64,000 nt of DNA, from NCBI RefSeq assembly GCF_028595305.1, contig NZ_JAQQXS010000016.1, forward strand, positions 38,718 through 102,717, read 5' to 3'. The notes beneath the pieces were generated by a model that was not told where the DNA came from, made no database searches, and saw only the letters and a program-made list of their open reading frames with translations. This document shows positions 16,459 to 26,611 of this stretch, one piece after another (positions within the stretch are counted from its first letter, which is position 1; every line of letters begins with the position of its first letter). This DNA is from Roseateles koreensis. GTDB taxonomy: Bacteria; Pseudomonadota; Gammaproteobacteria; Burkholderiales; Burkholderiaceae_C. The position numbers and the translations under genes are program-made.

Positions 16459-19400
16459 TCACATACTGCGCCGGTATTGCCCGCCCACGGCGAACAAGGC
16501 GTCGGTGATCTGGCCCAGCGAACACACGCGCACGGCGTCCATCAGCACCTCGAACACATTGGCGTTGTCGATGACGGCTTGCTGAAGCCGCGCCAGCATG
16601 GCCGGGCAGGCCTGCGCGTGGCGGGTGTGGAAGTCGCCCAGGCGCTGCAACTGGCTTTGTTTTTCAGCCTCGGTCGAGCGGGCCAGTTCGATGGGGCCGG
16701 TGTCCGCGTCGCCCTTGGGGTTGCGGAAGGTGTTGACGCCGATGATGGGATATTCGCCAGTGTGCTTGAGCATCTCGTAGTGCATGCTCTCTTCCTGGAT
16801 CTTGCTGCGCTGGTAGCCGGTTTCCATGGCGCCCAGTACGCCGCCGCGTTCGGTGATTTTCTCGAACTCCTGCAGCACCATTTCTTCCACCAACTCGGTC
16901 AGCTCGTCAATGATGAACGCGCCTTGGCTGGGGTTCTCGTTCTTGGCCAGGCCCCATTCGCGGTTGATGATCATCTGGATTGCCATGGCACGCCGCACGC
17001 TCTCTTCGGTGGGCGTGGTGATGGCCTCGTCGAAGGCGTTGGTGTGCAGGCTGTTGCAGTTGTCGTAAATGGCGATCAGCGCCTGCAGCGTGGTGCGGAT
17101 GTCGTTGAACTGGATCTCCTGGGCATGCAGGCTGCGGCCCGAGGTTTGAATGTGGTATTTCAGCTTTTGCGAGCGCTCGTTGGCGCCGTACTTCTCGCGC
17201 ATCGCCACCGCCCAGATGCGGCGCGCCACGCGGCCCAGCACCGTGTATTCGGGGTCCATGCCGTTGCTGAAGAAGAAGCTCAGGTTTGGCGCGAAGTCGT
17301 CAATGTGCATGCCACGCGCCAGATACGCTTCAACAAAAGTGAAGCCGTTGGACAGCGTGAACGCCAGCTGGCTGATCGGGTTGGCGCCCGCCTCGGCAAT
17401 GTGATAACCGCTGATCGAGACGGAGTAGAAGTTGCGCACGTCGTGGGCGACGAAATAGCTCGCCACATCGCCCATGACCTTGAGCGAGAACTCGGTCGAG
17501 AAGATGCAGGTGTTCTGGCCCTGGTCTTCTTTCAGGATGTCGGCCTGCACGGTGCCGCGCACATTGGCCAGCACCCAGGCGCGGATTTTGGCGGCCTCGG
17601 CGGCATCGGGGGCGCGGCCATTCTCGGCCTCGAATTTCTCAAGATTCTGGTCGATGGCAGTGTTCATGAACATCGCCAGAATGCTGGGTGCGGGGCCGTT
17701 GATGGTCATTGAGACGGAAGTGCCGGGGTTGCACAGGTCAAAACCGTCGTACAACACTTTCATGTCGTCCAGCGTTGCGATGCTGACGCCCGAGTTACCC
17801 ACCTTGCCGTAGATGTCGGGCCGCAGGTCGGGGTCGTTGCCGTACAGCGTGACCGAGTCAAAGGCGGTGGACAGGCGCTTGGCCGGCATGCCAGCCGATA
17901 CCAGCTTGAAGCGCCGGTTGGTGCGAAAGGCATCGCCCTCGCCGGCGAACATGCGGGTCGGGTCTTCGCCCTCGCGCTTGAAGGCAAAAGTGCCGGCGGT
18001 GTAGGGGTAGCTGCCAGGCACGTTTTCCAGCATCAGCCACTGCAGCAATTCGCCGTGGCAGGCGTATTTAGGCAAGGCCACCTTGCGGATCTTGTTGCCG
18101 CTGAGCGAGGTGTGCGTCAGGCGGGTGCGCAGCTCTTTGTCACGCACCTTGACGACCAGTTCGTCGCCCGCATAACTCTCTACCAAAGCAGGCCACTGCT
18201 GCAGCAACTGCCGGCTGTCCAGGGTCAGATGGGCTTCGCGTTGTGCGGCCAATGCGTCCAGCTGATGGGCGACCGAGTCGCCCAGCGCGTCGCGCTTGGC
18301 CTCGGCCTGCCCGGCCGCAAGCATTGCCTGGCTGGCGCGCAGTTGTTGCAGTTCGCGGGCGAGCTTGGCTTGCTGGCGCGCCTGCTTTTTGTAGGCGCGC
18401 ACCGTGTCGGCAATTTCTGCCAGGTAACGCACTCGGGCGCCGGGCACCACCGGTGTTTGGTGGGTGCTGTGGCGGGTGGCTGCCAGGGGCAGGCGCCCAG
18501 CGTGCAAGGGCAGGCCGAGCGACTGCAGGCGCTGCTTGACGGCCTGGTAGAGGGCGGTCACGCCGTCGTCGTTGAATCGGCTGGCCATGGTGCCGAACAC
18601 CGGCATGGCCTCGGGCATCACACCAAAGGCTTCGCGGTTGCGCTGCACTTGTTTGGCCACGTCGCGCAGGGCGTCCAGGGCGCCCTTGCGGTCGAACTTG
18701 TTGATGGCCACGAATTCGGCAAAGTCCAGCATGTCGATTTTTTCGAGCTGGCTGGCGGCGCCGAACTCGGGCGTCATCACATACATCGGCACATCCACCA
18801 GCGGCACAATGGCGGCGTCGCCCTGGCCGATGCCGGAGGTCTCGACAATGATCAGATCGAAGCCTGCCAACTGGGTGGCGGCCAGCACATCGGGCAGCGC
18901 GGCGCTGATCTCGCTGCCGGTGTCGCGTGTGGCCAGTGAGCGCATATAGACCTTGGGGCCGTCGTTCCACGGAGAAATCGCGTTCATGCGGATGCGGTCG
19001 CCCAGCAGTGCGCCCCCGCTCTTGCGGCGCGAAGGGTCGATGCTGATCACGGCGATCTTCAGCGCATCGTCCTGATCGAGGCGCAGGCGGCGGATCAACT
19101 CATCGGTCAGGCTGCTCTTGCCCGCGCCGCCGGTGCCGGTGATGCCCAGCACGGGCGTTTTCACCGCAGCGGCTTGCTGGCGCAATTCACCCAATAGCGG
19201 CTCACTGATGCGGCCGGCCTCGAGTGCGGTGATGAGTTGGGCCAGTTGGCGCCAGGCGGCGGGGCTGTGGCCTCGCACGGCCGCCAACTGGGCCGGTGCA
19301 TGCACCGCCAAGTCGACGTCGGCGCGCATCACCATCTCGCCGATCATGCCGGCCAGGCCCATGCGTTGGCCGTCTTCGGGGCTGTAGATGCGGCTCACGC

Positions 19401-19770
19401 CGTAGCGCTGCAGTTCGCTGATTTCTTCCGGCACGATCACGCCGCCGCCGCCGCCGAACACCTGGATGTGGGCGCCGCCGCGCTCCTTCAGCAGGTCGAC
19501 GATGTATTTGAAGTATTCGACATGGCCGCCCTGGTAGGAGCTGATGGCGATGCCTTGCACGTCTTCTTGCAGCGCGGCGGTAACCACCTCTTCCACCGAG
19601 CGGTTGTGGCCCAGGTGAATCACCTCGGCCCCCATGCCTTGCAGGATCCGCCGCATGATGTTGATGGCCGCGTCGTGCCCGTCGAACAAGGCGGCCGCGG
19701 TGACGAAGCGCACTTTGTGGCGGGGCTTGTAGCTGGCCAGGGCTTTGAATTCGGCGGAAAGGTCGGTCAT
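16459..19770 (-). CDS. icmF: Fused isobutyryl-CoA mutase IcmF
   Basis: The 1103-residue protein joins three modules: an N-terminal B12-binding domain with the cobalt-ligand motif DGHDAA (His32), a MeaI-like chaperone GTPase (P-loop GTGGAGKS, residues 212-219, plus a NKFD base motif), and a C-terminal acyl-CoA mutase barrel (about 560-1100). [20 protein letters not shown] is the IcmF-type active-site region. The enzyme interconverts isobutyryl-CoA and n-butyryl-CoA with adenosylcobalamin. AGGAG sits upstream of the ATG at 19770; the frame opens 87 nt earlier. An AraC regulator is divergent. Confidence 0.93.
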   Translation of the reverse strand: MTDLSAEFKALASYKPRHKVRFVTAAALFDGHDAAINIMRRILQGMGAEVIHLGHNRSVEEVVTAALQEDVQGIAISSYQGGHVEYFKYIVDLLKERGGAHIQVFGGGGGVIVPEEISELQRYGVSRIYSPEDGQRMGLAGMIGEMVMRADVDLAVHAPAQLAAVRGHSPAAWRQLAQLITALEAGRISEPLLGELRQQAAAVKTPVLGITGTGGAGKSSLTDELIRRLRLDQDDALKIAVISIDPSRRKSGGALLGDRIRMNAISPWNDGPKVYMRSLATRDTGSEISAALPDVLAATQLAGFDLIIVETSGIGQGDAAIVPLVDVPMYVMTPEFGAASQLEKIDMLDFAEFVAINKFDRKGALDALRDVAKQVQRNREAFGVMPEAMPVFGTMASRFNDDGVTALYQAVKQRLQSLGLPLHAGRLPLAATRHSTHQTPVVPGARVRYLAEIADTVRAYKKQARQQAKLARELQQLRASQAMLAAGQAEAKRDALGDSVAHQLDALAAQREAHLTLDSRQLLQQWPALVESYAGDELVVKVRDKELRTRLTHTSLSGNKIRKVALPKYACHGELLQWLMLENVPGSYPYTAGTFAFKREGEDPTRMFAGEGDAFRTNRRFKLVSAGMPAKRLSTAFDSVTLYGNDPDLRPDIYGKVGNSGVSIATLDDMKVLYDGFDLCNPGTSVSMTINGPAPSILAMFMNTAIDQNLEKFEAENGRAPDAAEAAKIRAWVLANVRGTVQADILKEDQGQNTCIFSTEFSLKVMGDVASYFVAHDVRNFYSVSISGYHIAEAGANPISQLAFTLSNGFTFVEAYLARGMHIDDFAPNLSFFFSNGMDPEYTVLGRVARRIWAVAMREKYGANERSQKLKYHIQTSGRSLHAQEIQFNDIRTTLQALIAIYDNCNSLHTNAFDEAITTPTEESVRRAMAIQMIINREWGLAKNENPSQGAFIIDELTELVEEMVLQEFEKITERGGVLGAMETGYQRSKIQEESMHYEMLKHTGEYPIIGVNTFRNPKGDADTGPIELARSTEAEKQSQLQRLGDFHTRHAQACPAMLARLQQAVIDNANVFEVLMDAVRVCSLGQITDALFAVGGQYRRSM

Positions 19771-19910
19771 GGTCGGTCTCCTGATCCCCACAATATAGGC
19801 AGCTTTGCCTGGCTTGGAAATGGCTGGGCCGGTCAGTGCTTTGGTGTTTTTTGTCAATTTGGTTGACGCGGTGCTGATACGCTTGCCTGCCTTCAGAACC
19901 CCTGTTCCAA

Positions 19911-20993
19911 ATGAACCACGTGCGCGCTACTGCCGAAAAAGTCACCGTTGAAAGAGACACCGTTTCGATGTATTTCGCCAATGCGGCACTGCGTCATTTG
20001 ACGCCGGTTGCGCGCGAGCGGGTTTTGGGCGAATTGGACATTCCTGAGTCCTGGCTCGGCGTGCCGCACGCGCGCATGCAGGCGGCGACCTTTTCCGCCT
20101 TATGGCTGGCGGTGGCGCGGGAGTTGGACGACGAATTCTTCGGCCTCGGCCGCCGTGCCATGAAGGTGGGCAGCTTTGCCCTGCTGTGCCAGGCGGTGTT
20201 GCATTGCGAGAACCTGGAGCGCGCCATCAAGCGCATGCTGCGCGGCTTCAGCGTATTTTTGGACGATTTGCAGCTGAGCCTGACGCAAGAGGGGGATGAG
20301 GCGCGGGTGCATCTGCGCAACGGCATCGCCGATGAGGCCGACCGGCGCTTTGCCGATGAAACCCTGCTGGTGCTGATCCACGGCCTGATGTGCTGGCTGG
20401 CCGGGCGCCGCATCGAGCTGCTGCGGGTGGACTTTGCCCACGCCCGGCCCGCGCATGTGGCGGAGTACACGGCGATGTTTTCCAAAAATCTGAGCTTCGA
20501 CGCCGCGCACACGGTGATGGGTTTTGACGCTCAATTGCTGGTCGCGCCGGTGGTGCAGAACAGCCAGGGCTTGCAGCGCTTTTTGCAGACCGCGCCACAG
20601 TCGGTGGTGCTGAAGTACAAGAATGAAGACAGCTGGACCGCGCGGGTGCGGCGGCGGCTGCGGGCCTGCCAGACCGCCGAGTCCTTGGGCGACTGGCCGC
20701 GTTTTGAGGCGATGGCGCAGGAGATGGGCCAGCCGCCCACCACCTTTCGCCGCCGCTTGGAGGCCGAGGGCAGCCGCTATCAAGGCATCAAGGACCAACT
20801 GCGCAACGAATGGGCGATTGAGCGCCTGAGCACCAGCACAATGAGTTTGGACGAGATGGCTGCCCATCTGGGTTTTCACGACGCCAGCGCCTTTCATCGG
20901 GCCTTCAGTCGCTGGAACGGTGTGCAACCCGGGGAATACCGGCGCCGACGCCTGGCCGCGTCTGAGGCGGTCATGGCGGCGCGCAGCCCATGA
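19911..20993 (+). CDS. AraC family transcriptional regulator
   Basis: The 360-residue protein has an N-terminal arabinose-operon-like ligand domain of the OruR/ArgR type (about residues 30-210, [21 protein letters not shown]) and a C-terminal double helix-turn-helix. [20 protein letters not shown] and the [20 protein letters not shown] signature belong to the second part. It is divergent from icmF with 140 nt between, so control of icmF is the simplest guess. The ligand is unknown. An ATG at 19968 is an alternative start. Confidence 0.85.
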   Translation: MNHVRATAEKVTVERDTVSMYFANAALRHLTPVARERVLGELDIPESWLGVPHARMQAATFSALWLAVARELDDEFFGLGRRAMKVGSFALLCQAVLHCENLERAIKRMLRGFSVFLDDLQLSLTQEGDEARVHLRNGIADEADRRFADETLLVLIHGLMCWLAGRRIELLRVDFAHARPAHVAEYTAMFSKNLSFDAAHTVMGFDAQLLVAPVVQNSQGLQRFLQTAPQSVVLKYKNEDSWTARVRRRLRACQTAESLGDWPRFEAMAQEMGQPPTTFRRRLEAEGSRYQGIKDQLRNEWAIERLSTSTMSLDEMAAHLGFHDASAFHRAFSRWNGVQPGEYRRRRLAASEAVMAARSP

Positions 20994-21024
20994 AAAAAGG
21001 CGGTGCGTTTTTGGCCGCACCGCC
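20993..21024 (-). terminator. Intrinsic terminator of the galactan TonB receptor gene
   Basis: A perfect 9-bp stem, GGCGGTGCG (20999-21007) with CGCACCGCC (21016-21024), is followed on the minus strand by six U (20993-20998). It terminates the minus-strand gene at 21069-23705. A second, smaller hairpin (GGCCCG/CGGGCC, 21047-21060) lies between the stop codon and this terminator. Confidence 0.8.
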
Positions 21025-21068
21025 TGTCAAAGGTTCGCTATGAACAGGCCCGAACGGGCCTTGGGTCA

Positions 21069-23705
21069 TCAGAGCTTGTAAGACAAACCCACGTTGAAGC
21101 GACGGCCGAACTGGAAGTCGTTCTGGTAGTAGGGGTTGACCGGGTCGGTGTAGGTGACCTTCTGGTTGGTCAGGTTCTCGACCCCGAAGCGCAGTTGTAC
21201 ATGCGAGTTCAGCTGTTGCGACAGGTTCAGCGAGGCCCAGGTTTCAGCCCCGTTGATCTGGAACGCGGTGGAGTCCCAGGTCGGTGCGCGGTTGTAGGCG
21301 CTGTGTGCGTTGACTGCCAGGCGGGCTTCGAAGCCATTGCGCTCGTACCACAGCGTCAGGCCGCCGTTGTGCTTCATCAGGCCGTTGGTGGCGATGGGCG
21401 TGAAGGTCGAGCCACTCTTGTCGCCGTTCTCCTGGATGTTGCTGTCGGTATAGGTGTAGTTCGCCGCCAGACCCAGGCCATTGAAGGGCTCGGGCAGGGT
21501 GGTGAAGGCCTGTTGGTAGATCAGCTCGATGCCGTCCACATGGCCGCCGTCGCGGTTCACCTGCTGGGTAAAGTAGGCCTTCTGGCCGTTGTAGGTGCCC
21601 GCCACCGAGGCGATGCCGATGTAGTCGCTGATGTCCTTGTAGAACACGCCCACCGAGACCAGATTGCCCTTGCCGAAGTAGTGCTGGAAGGCCAGATCCA
21701 CCTGGTTGGCCATCATGGGCTTGAGCTGCGGGTTGCCGCCGGAGATGGTGGTCGGGTTGACGCCGTTCTTGTCGATGTTGACAACATGGGCGTCGTTCAT
21801 CACGTCCAGCGGCGCACGCGACATGGCGCGGGCCACGCCGAAGCGGACCTGGTTCACATCGTTGTCGTCCAGGTTCAGGATCAGATTCAGGCTGGGCAGG
21901 AAGCGGGTGTAGCTGGTGCCGTCTGACACCGGCGTGGGCGCGCCGCCATTGACTTGCTCATTGCCATAACCGGTCTGCGTGGTGTGGACCAGGCGGGCGC
22001 CCACATTGCCGCGGTAGCTCAGGCCACCAAAAGCGGTACCGGCCAGGTCGCCCTGCACGAACACGGCGGTATTGCTCTCCTTGGCACGCCAGTCTTGCTG
22101 CACCAGATCGCTGGTGGTGGCGGTGCGGCCATCGGCGCTCAAGGCGCTGCTGCCGAAGTACTTGCCCACGGTGTCGGCAAAACCGCCCTTGAACTCGATG
22201 AAGTCGGGCCGGCCAGCCACGCTGACGCGCTGGAACTCTGAGGTTGGGATCGTGGCCGTGCCGTAGTCCCAGGAGACCTGGTTGTAGGACTTTTCACGCT
22301 GGGTTGCGCGCAGGCCGAACTTCAGCTTGACCATATCGCCCCAGTCGACAAAGCGGCTGGCGCTCAGCGATTGCGAGTTGAGCGAGTCATGCAGCTTTCC
22401 GGCGTAGGTGGGGCCCCAGGTCTCGCTGACCGAGTTGGCGTAGTTGGCCGGGTTGCCGGTGTCCTGGCTGAAGCCATAGGTCATCCAGCCGTCTTTCGGG
22501 AAGTTCCAGTTGACCGAGCCGGACTGCAGCATGGTCATGTTCACCGCGCTCCACATTGTGTCGCGGGTGGCGGTCGAGCCGGCGATATCGCCCTCGAACT
22601 GCCAGTCGCCGGTCTTGAACTTGCCGTTGACACCGCCGGCGAAGTTGGTCATGTCCTGCTTCCACTGGGCGTTGATGGTGTCCATATTGACGCCAGACAC
22701 GGTGGCGCCCGTCACATAGCCACCGTCCACCGTGTAGTTGCTGTAGGCGCCGCTCTGCCAGCCATTCCAGTTGCCCACATTGCTCTGGACGTGGATGATC
22801 TGCGGCTCCAGGATGTTGGAGCGGGCGTAGTACACATCACCGGTCAGGGCCAGGTCGGCGCTGGGCTTGTACTCCAGCTTGCCGAGCACGCTGGAGCGCT
22901 TGTCGGTGCCCTTCTTGACACTGTTCTGGAAGCCCCAGGGCGTCTTGCTCACCGTGGTGCCGGGCAGCACGCCGGAGTTGTTCTCGTTGAAGCCCCAGTT
23001 GTTCGTGCGGTCTTCCAGCGAGGGCTGGTCGTAGTAGCTGAAGGCCAGGGCCACGCCCAACTTGTTGTCGGCGAATTGGTCGATGTACACGCCGCCCAAA
23101 CGCGGGGCGTACTTCTTTGCGCCGTCGATGTCGCTGGCCAGTTGGTAGTACAGCGCGTCGGCCTTCAGCGAGAGCTGGCGCGTCTTGTAGGCCAGGGGTT
23201 GCACGGTCTGCAGGTCGATGGTGGTGGCGATGCCGCCTTCCACCAACTCCGCAGACTGGGTCTTGTAGACCGTGGCACCCGACACCGACTCCGACGGGAA
23301 CATCTCAAAGCGCACAGCGCGGTCAGGTTCGGAGGACGCAAACTCGCGGCCGTTCAGCGTGGCGCCGACAAAGCGCGGGCCTAGACCCCGTGCCACGATC
23401 TGGCTGGCGTTGCCGCGGTCAATGCCGGCAGACAAGCCGGGCAGGCGAGCCAGCGATTCGGCGATCGTGGTGTCAGGCAGCTTGCCGATGTCTTCGGAGG
23501 AGATCACCTCCACCATGCCGTTGCTCGCTTCCTTGGCTTCCAGGGCGCTGCGCACCGAAGCGCGGATACCGGTCACCGTGACGGTTTCAAGGGCCTGTTT
23601 GTCGGGCGCTTGCTGGGCTTGTGCCTGAGCCTGGACGCTCAGGGCGGCTGGCGCCAGAAACAGGGCGTGAATCAGCCAAGCGAGTTTCTTTTGTTTCATC
23701 TGCAT
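21069..23705 (-). CDS. TonB-dependent receptor, glycan (TonB-Xanth-Caul) type
   Basis: The 878-residue outer-membrane receptor has a signal peptide ending in a QAQAQAQ stretch, then the TIGR01782-type plug: LETVTVTGIRASVRSALEAK, SSEDIGKLPDTTIAESLARLPG and ARGLGPRFVGATLNGREFAS. The barrel ends in LSYKL. Receptors of this type usually import oligosaccharides, and this one is followed by galactan-degradation genes, so a galacto-oligosaccharide is the likely substrate. GGAAGAG precedes the ATG. It is the first gene of the locus from the left and has its own terminator, so it is probably transcribed alone. Confidence 0.88.
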   Translation of the reverse strand: MQMKQKKLAWLIHALFLAPAALSVQAQAQAQQAPDKQALETVTVTGIRASVRSALEAKEASNGMVEVISSEDIGKLPDTTIAESLARLPGLSAGIDRGNASQIVARGLGPRFVGATLNGREFASSEPDRAVRFEMFPSESVSGATVYKTQSAELVEGGIATTIDLQTVQPLAYKTRQLSLKADALYYQLASDIDGAKKYAPRLGGVYIDQFADNKLGVALAFSYYDQPSLEDRTNNWGFNENNSGVLPGTTVSKTPWGFQNSVKKGTDKRSSVLGKLEYKPSADLALTGDVYYARSNILEPQIIHVQSNVGNWNGWQSGAYSNYTVDGGYVTGATVSGVNMDTINAQWKQDMTNFAGGVNGKFKTGDWQFEGDIAGSTATRDTMWSAVNMTMLQSGSVNWNFPKDGWMTYGFSQDTGNPANYANSVSETWGPTYAGKLHDSLNSQSLSASRFVDWGDMVKLKFGLRATQREKSYNQVSWDYGTATIPTSEFQRVSVAGRPDFIEFKGGFADTVGKYFGSSALSADGRTATTSDLVQQDWRAKESNTAVFVQGDLAGTAFGGLSYRGNVGARLVHTTQTGYGNEQVNGGAPTPVSDGTSYTRFLPSLNLILNLDDNDVNQVRFGVARAMSRAPLDVMNDAHVVNIDKNGVNPTTISGGNPQLKPMMANQVDLAFQHYFGKGNLVSVGVFYKDISDYIGIASVAGTYNGQKAYFTQQVNRDGGHVDGIELIYQQAFTTLPEPFNGLGLAANYTYTDSNIQENGDKSGSTFTPIATNGLMKHNGGLTLWYERNGFEARLAVNAHSAYNRAPTWDSTAFQINGAETWASLNLSQQLNSHVQLRFGVENLTNQKVTYTDPVNPYYQNDFQFGRRFNVGLSYKL

Positions 23706-23838
23706 GATGTCTCTTCCGTTCTTTTAGGAGGCAGGGCGCGCCGTGCCTGGATATTGAAGGGTGCAATACCGCACTGTCGGTGCAGTGCTTGGCGGAATAC
23801 TAAGGAAGGCTCACATGCCGCGTGTATCACTTTATTAG

Positions 23839-23862
23839 TCGGATATATGTGCAATTCGGATA
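23839..23862. promoter_or_regulatory. Direct repeats upstream of the galactan receptor
   Basis: TCGGATA occurs at 23839-23845 and again at 23856-23862, 17 nt apart, about 135-160 nt before the receptor start and inside an AT-rich stretch. Repeats on the same helix face suggest a regulator site; the regulator is not known. Confidence 0.35.
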
Positions 23863-24352
23863 GCTTGAAGGGCTGGGGGGTGACGCCCGGGCGGCGAGGG
23901 CCTGCAGGCCGCATGAACACACGGTGGCGCGGCAAAGTGTTGCGCTCAAACCATAGTAGTTACCCGATTAACCCGACGGGCGAATAGGTCAGCGCGCTGA
24001 GTTTGATTTGTCAGAACTTCATACCGTCAATGGGCGTGAAAACAGCGCTGAAGTTTCTCGAGCATGTTGATGCCCGAAAAATAGTTGCCGCCTTGACGGC
24101 GCCTCCCACGCATTGCGCCCCTATTTTTTTGCTAACCCAGGATTGGCGCCGAATTCACCGCATCGACAGACCTTTGTCGAACGCTGTTGCCGTGCAAATG
24201 CCCTCGGCCTTGCGGTGCGACCGCACGAAAGACACCCGCCCAGCGCCCAGGGGGCGTGCGGCACAAATCGGCACGGCTGCGAGTTGTCGTGATGTTGTTA
24301 TCGGTTTTGACGCAAACCTTTAATCGAGGTGATGGTCATTTTTGTCATTTAG

Positions 24353-24661
24353 TTGGCCCTGTACGTGGACTCTCTTGCCGCAGCAGTGCCCGAGTCGGCC
24401 AGCTACGGCTTGATGCTGGCGGGTCTGGGTGTCATGGGCTTTGTCGCACGACGCCGTGCCGCCACCGCCGCCACTGGTTCCGTCACCTTTTTGGGATCCG
24501 GGCAGCTACGCCTTCAACAGTGCCACGGACTGGAATCAATGGAAGTACGTGTCGGACGGCCTGGGTGGCACGATCGGCGTGAAGTACGGCGTCAGCGCTG
24601 GCTACAGCACCTGGGACGGGTCGGCCGCTGGTGTGCAGCCCATGGCTCCACGGCCGACAGC
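24353..24661 (+). pseudogene. Decayed PEP-CTERM tail and carbohydrate-binding fragment
   Basis: Between 23706 and 24750 there is no intact gene. The translation from 24353 gives AVPESASYGLMLAGLGVMGF followed by VARRR. That is a PEP-CTERM protein-sorting tail: VPE-like motif, hydrophobic helix, Arg cluster. It has no protein in front of it. From about 24501, in another frame, comes DPGSYAFNSATDWNQWKYVS and a Gly/Trp-rich continuation that looks like part of a secreted carbohydrate-binding domain. The two pieces are out of normal order and lack starts, so they are likely remnants of genes deleted next to the galactan locus. Assignment of the second piece is tentative. Confidence 0.45.
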
Positions 24662-24750
24662 GTTGGCAACAGCTCCTTTCAGGTCTTTACGTTGGCTCTC
24701 TGGCCGCCGTGGCATTTACCGCACGCCGGCGCTCGCAAAAGCGGGCTTGA

Positions 24751-25704
24751 TCACGCACTGAAACTGCTGCGGCGCATGCCGAGTTCGCGCAAGATCTCCA
24801 GCATGGCGCTGGCGCCGGGCGAGAGGCGGTGGTTTTTACGGGTGACGATGCCGTACATATCCATGCGCACGCCCAGCTCAAAGGGCAGCACCGTCAGCAA
24901 GCCGGCGTCCAAGTGCGATTGCACCAGTTCGGTGGGCAAGGCCACCACCATATTGCTGCCCATCAGCAGCTGAGTGATGACGGGCAGGGCCAGGGTTTCA
25001 ACCACCTCGGCGGGTTGATCCAGACCGTGCGAGAGAAATAGCGCGGTCAGGCGATCCCGCAAAATGCTGCCGCTGGGGGGCAAGATCCAGCCCTCTCGCG
25101 CCAGGTCGGCCAATTGCAGGGGCTCGCCCTGCGCCAGCGGGTGGCCCGCACGGGCGATCACCATGTGCGGCTCGTCGGTCAGGGGCTCAAAGTTCAGCAC
25201 CGAGGCGGATTCGGTGTCCAAAATCCGCCCGATCACCAAGTCCAGCTCACCGGCCCGCAAGCGCTGGATCAACAGCTTGCTGGTGTCCACCGAGATCGAC
25301 ACGTGCACGCGCGCGTGCTGGCCTTTTAGCCGTTTGACGGCCTCGGGCAGCAGACCCGTCGAGGGGGTCATGACGGTACCGATGGCCACACTGCCGCTCA
25401 TGCCCGACAGCAAGGCCATCACCTCCTGATGGGCGGCATCCATTTCCGCCAGTGCAGCACCAGCGCGGCGAATCATGACCTCGCCGTAGACGGTGGGCGC
25501 CACGCCACGGGGCAAGCGCTCAAACAATTGCACGCCCAGCGCATGCTCCAGTTCTGACAGCAGCTTGGACGCAGCTGGCTGTGTCAGGTTGGCGGCCTGT
25601 GCCGCATGCAGCACCGAGCCGTGCCGGCCCAGTTCAAGCAGCAGCACCATTTGCCGCACTTTCAGGTGCGAACGGACAAAACGATCAGAGCGTGGGTCAG
25701 ACAT
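24751..25704 (-). CDS. gbpR: LysR family regulator, GbpR-like
   Basis: The 317-residue LysR-type regulator has an N-terminal winged helix (HLKVRQMVLLLELGRHGSVL, AANLTQPAASKLLSELE) and a C-terminal effector domain. It resembles GbpR, the regulator of galactose-binding protein and galactose catabolism genes in rhizobia and burkholderias. It lies at the 3' end of the galactose operon on the same strand, 94 nt after the dehydrogenase gene. A LysR-type T-N11-A motif lies before dgoD. The effector is probably a galactose or galactonate derivative, by inference. Confidence 0.82.
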   Translation of the reverse strand: MSDPRSDRFVRSHLKVRQMVLLLELGRHGSVLHAAQAANLTQPAASKLLSELEHALGVQLFERLPRGVAPTVYGEVMIRRAGAALAEMDAAHQEVMALLSGMSGSVAIGTVMTPSTGLLPEAVKRLKGQHARVHVSISVDTSKLLIQRLRAGELDLVIGRILDTESASVLNFEPLTDEPHMVIARAGHPLAQGEPLQLADLAREGWILPPSGSILRDRLTALFLSHGLDQPAEVVETLALPVITQLLMGSNMVVALPTELVQSHLDAGLLTVLPFELGVRMDMYGIVTRKNHRLSPGASAMLEILRELGMRRSSFSA

Positions 25705-25798
25705 GGATCAGGGATGATTCAGCGGGCGCGGTTTGCGGCGGGCCTGCGTTTGCCGCCATGGCATGCGGTGTTCAAGTCGAATCAGTGTAGTCTGGGCA

Positions 25799-26572
25799 TT
25801 ACTCGTGATACAGCTGGGTGCGCCCGCCGTCGATCAAGATGTCGGTCGCGGTGATGAACCGGGCCTCGTCGCTGGCCAAGAAGAGGGCGGTGTAAGCCAC
25901 CTCGACCGGCTCGCCCAGGCGCTTGACGGGCAGCAACTCGGCCTGGCGTAGTTTTTCAGCCGCAGGATCGTCGAAGGTGGACAGCCATTGCTCGTTGGAC
26001 TCCGTCATGATGAAGCCCGGAGAAATCGAGTTGACCCGCACACCGCGCCCCGCATATTCGATGCCCAGCGATTTGGTCAGGCCCAGCAACGCGTGCTTGG
26101 CCACCGGGTAGGGGAAGCAGCCGGGGATGATCTTGTGCCCGTGCACCGAGGCGATGTTGACGATGCTGCCGCTGCCGCGCGCCACCATGCCGGGCAGCAC
26201 CGCGCGTGCCATGTTCCAAGCGCCTTCCAGGTCGACCGCGAAGCAGCGTTGCCACTGCTCTGGCGTCATTGTCAAAGGGTCGGCAAACACATTCATGCCC
26301 GCGTTGTTGATCAACACATCCACGCGGCCAAAGCGCGCCATTGTCTGGGTCACCAGGACGTTGACCGCGTCGGCATCGGCCACATCCGCCTGCACGAACA
26401 AGCAGCGCTCGCTGCCCAACTCGTCCCTCAGCGCGGCGGCAGCGGCGTCGTCGCGGTGGCTGTTGATGACCACATAAGCCCCCTCCGCCAAAAACAGGCG
26501 GGCGACAGCACGGCCGATGCCCAGGGTGGAACCGGTGACGATGGCGACTTTGTCTTGCAGGCGTTGGGGCAT
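25799..26572 (-). CDS. SDR oxidoreductase, probable galactose 1-dehydrogenase
   Basis: The 257-residue protein is a classical short-chain dehydrogenase with the cofactor motif TGSTLGIG, NNAG, the catalytic Ser in NIASVHGHK and YPVAK. In this locus it most likely oxidises D-galactose to D-galactonolactone with NAD(P)+, the first step of the De Ley-Doudoroff pathway, because no other sugar dehydrogenase is present while every later step is. The family is broad, so activity on L-arabinose or D-fucose is possible. It is 39 nt downstream of the GH53 gene. Confidence 0.8.
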   Translation of the reverse strand: MPQRLQDKVAIVTGSTLGIGRAVARLFLAEGAYVVINSHRDDAAAAALRDELGSERCLFVQADVADADAVNVLVTQTMARFGRVDVLINNAGMNVFADPLTMTPEQWQRCFAVDLEGAWNMARAVLPGMVARGSGSIVNIASVHGHKIIPGCFPYPVAKHALLGLTKSLGIEYAGRGVRVNSISPGFIMTESNEQWLSTFDDPAAEKLRQAELLPVKRLGEPVEVAYTALFLASDEARFITATDILIDGGRTQLYHE

Positions 26573-26611
26573 GGTGAGGACTCGTGGAGAACAAAAAATG
26601 GGGGATGAAAA

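Noticed and set aside
16453..17712. Plus-strand ORF of 419 codons within icmF
   Set aside because: High-GC shadow of the mutase domain; His/Gly/Val-rich translation without motifs.
19771..19910. Cobalamin riboswitch before icmF
   Set aside because: The 140-nt gap is too short and has no B12-box or typical junction.
24353..24973. 206-codon ORF starting with TTG
   Set aside because: Only the first ~35 codons resemble a protein (PEP-CTERM tail). The rest runs into the antisense of the LysR gene.
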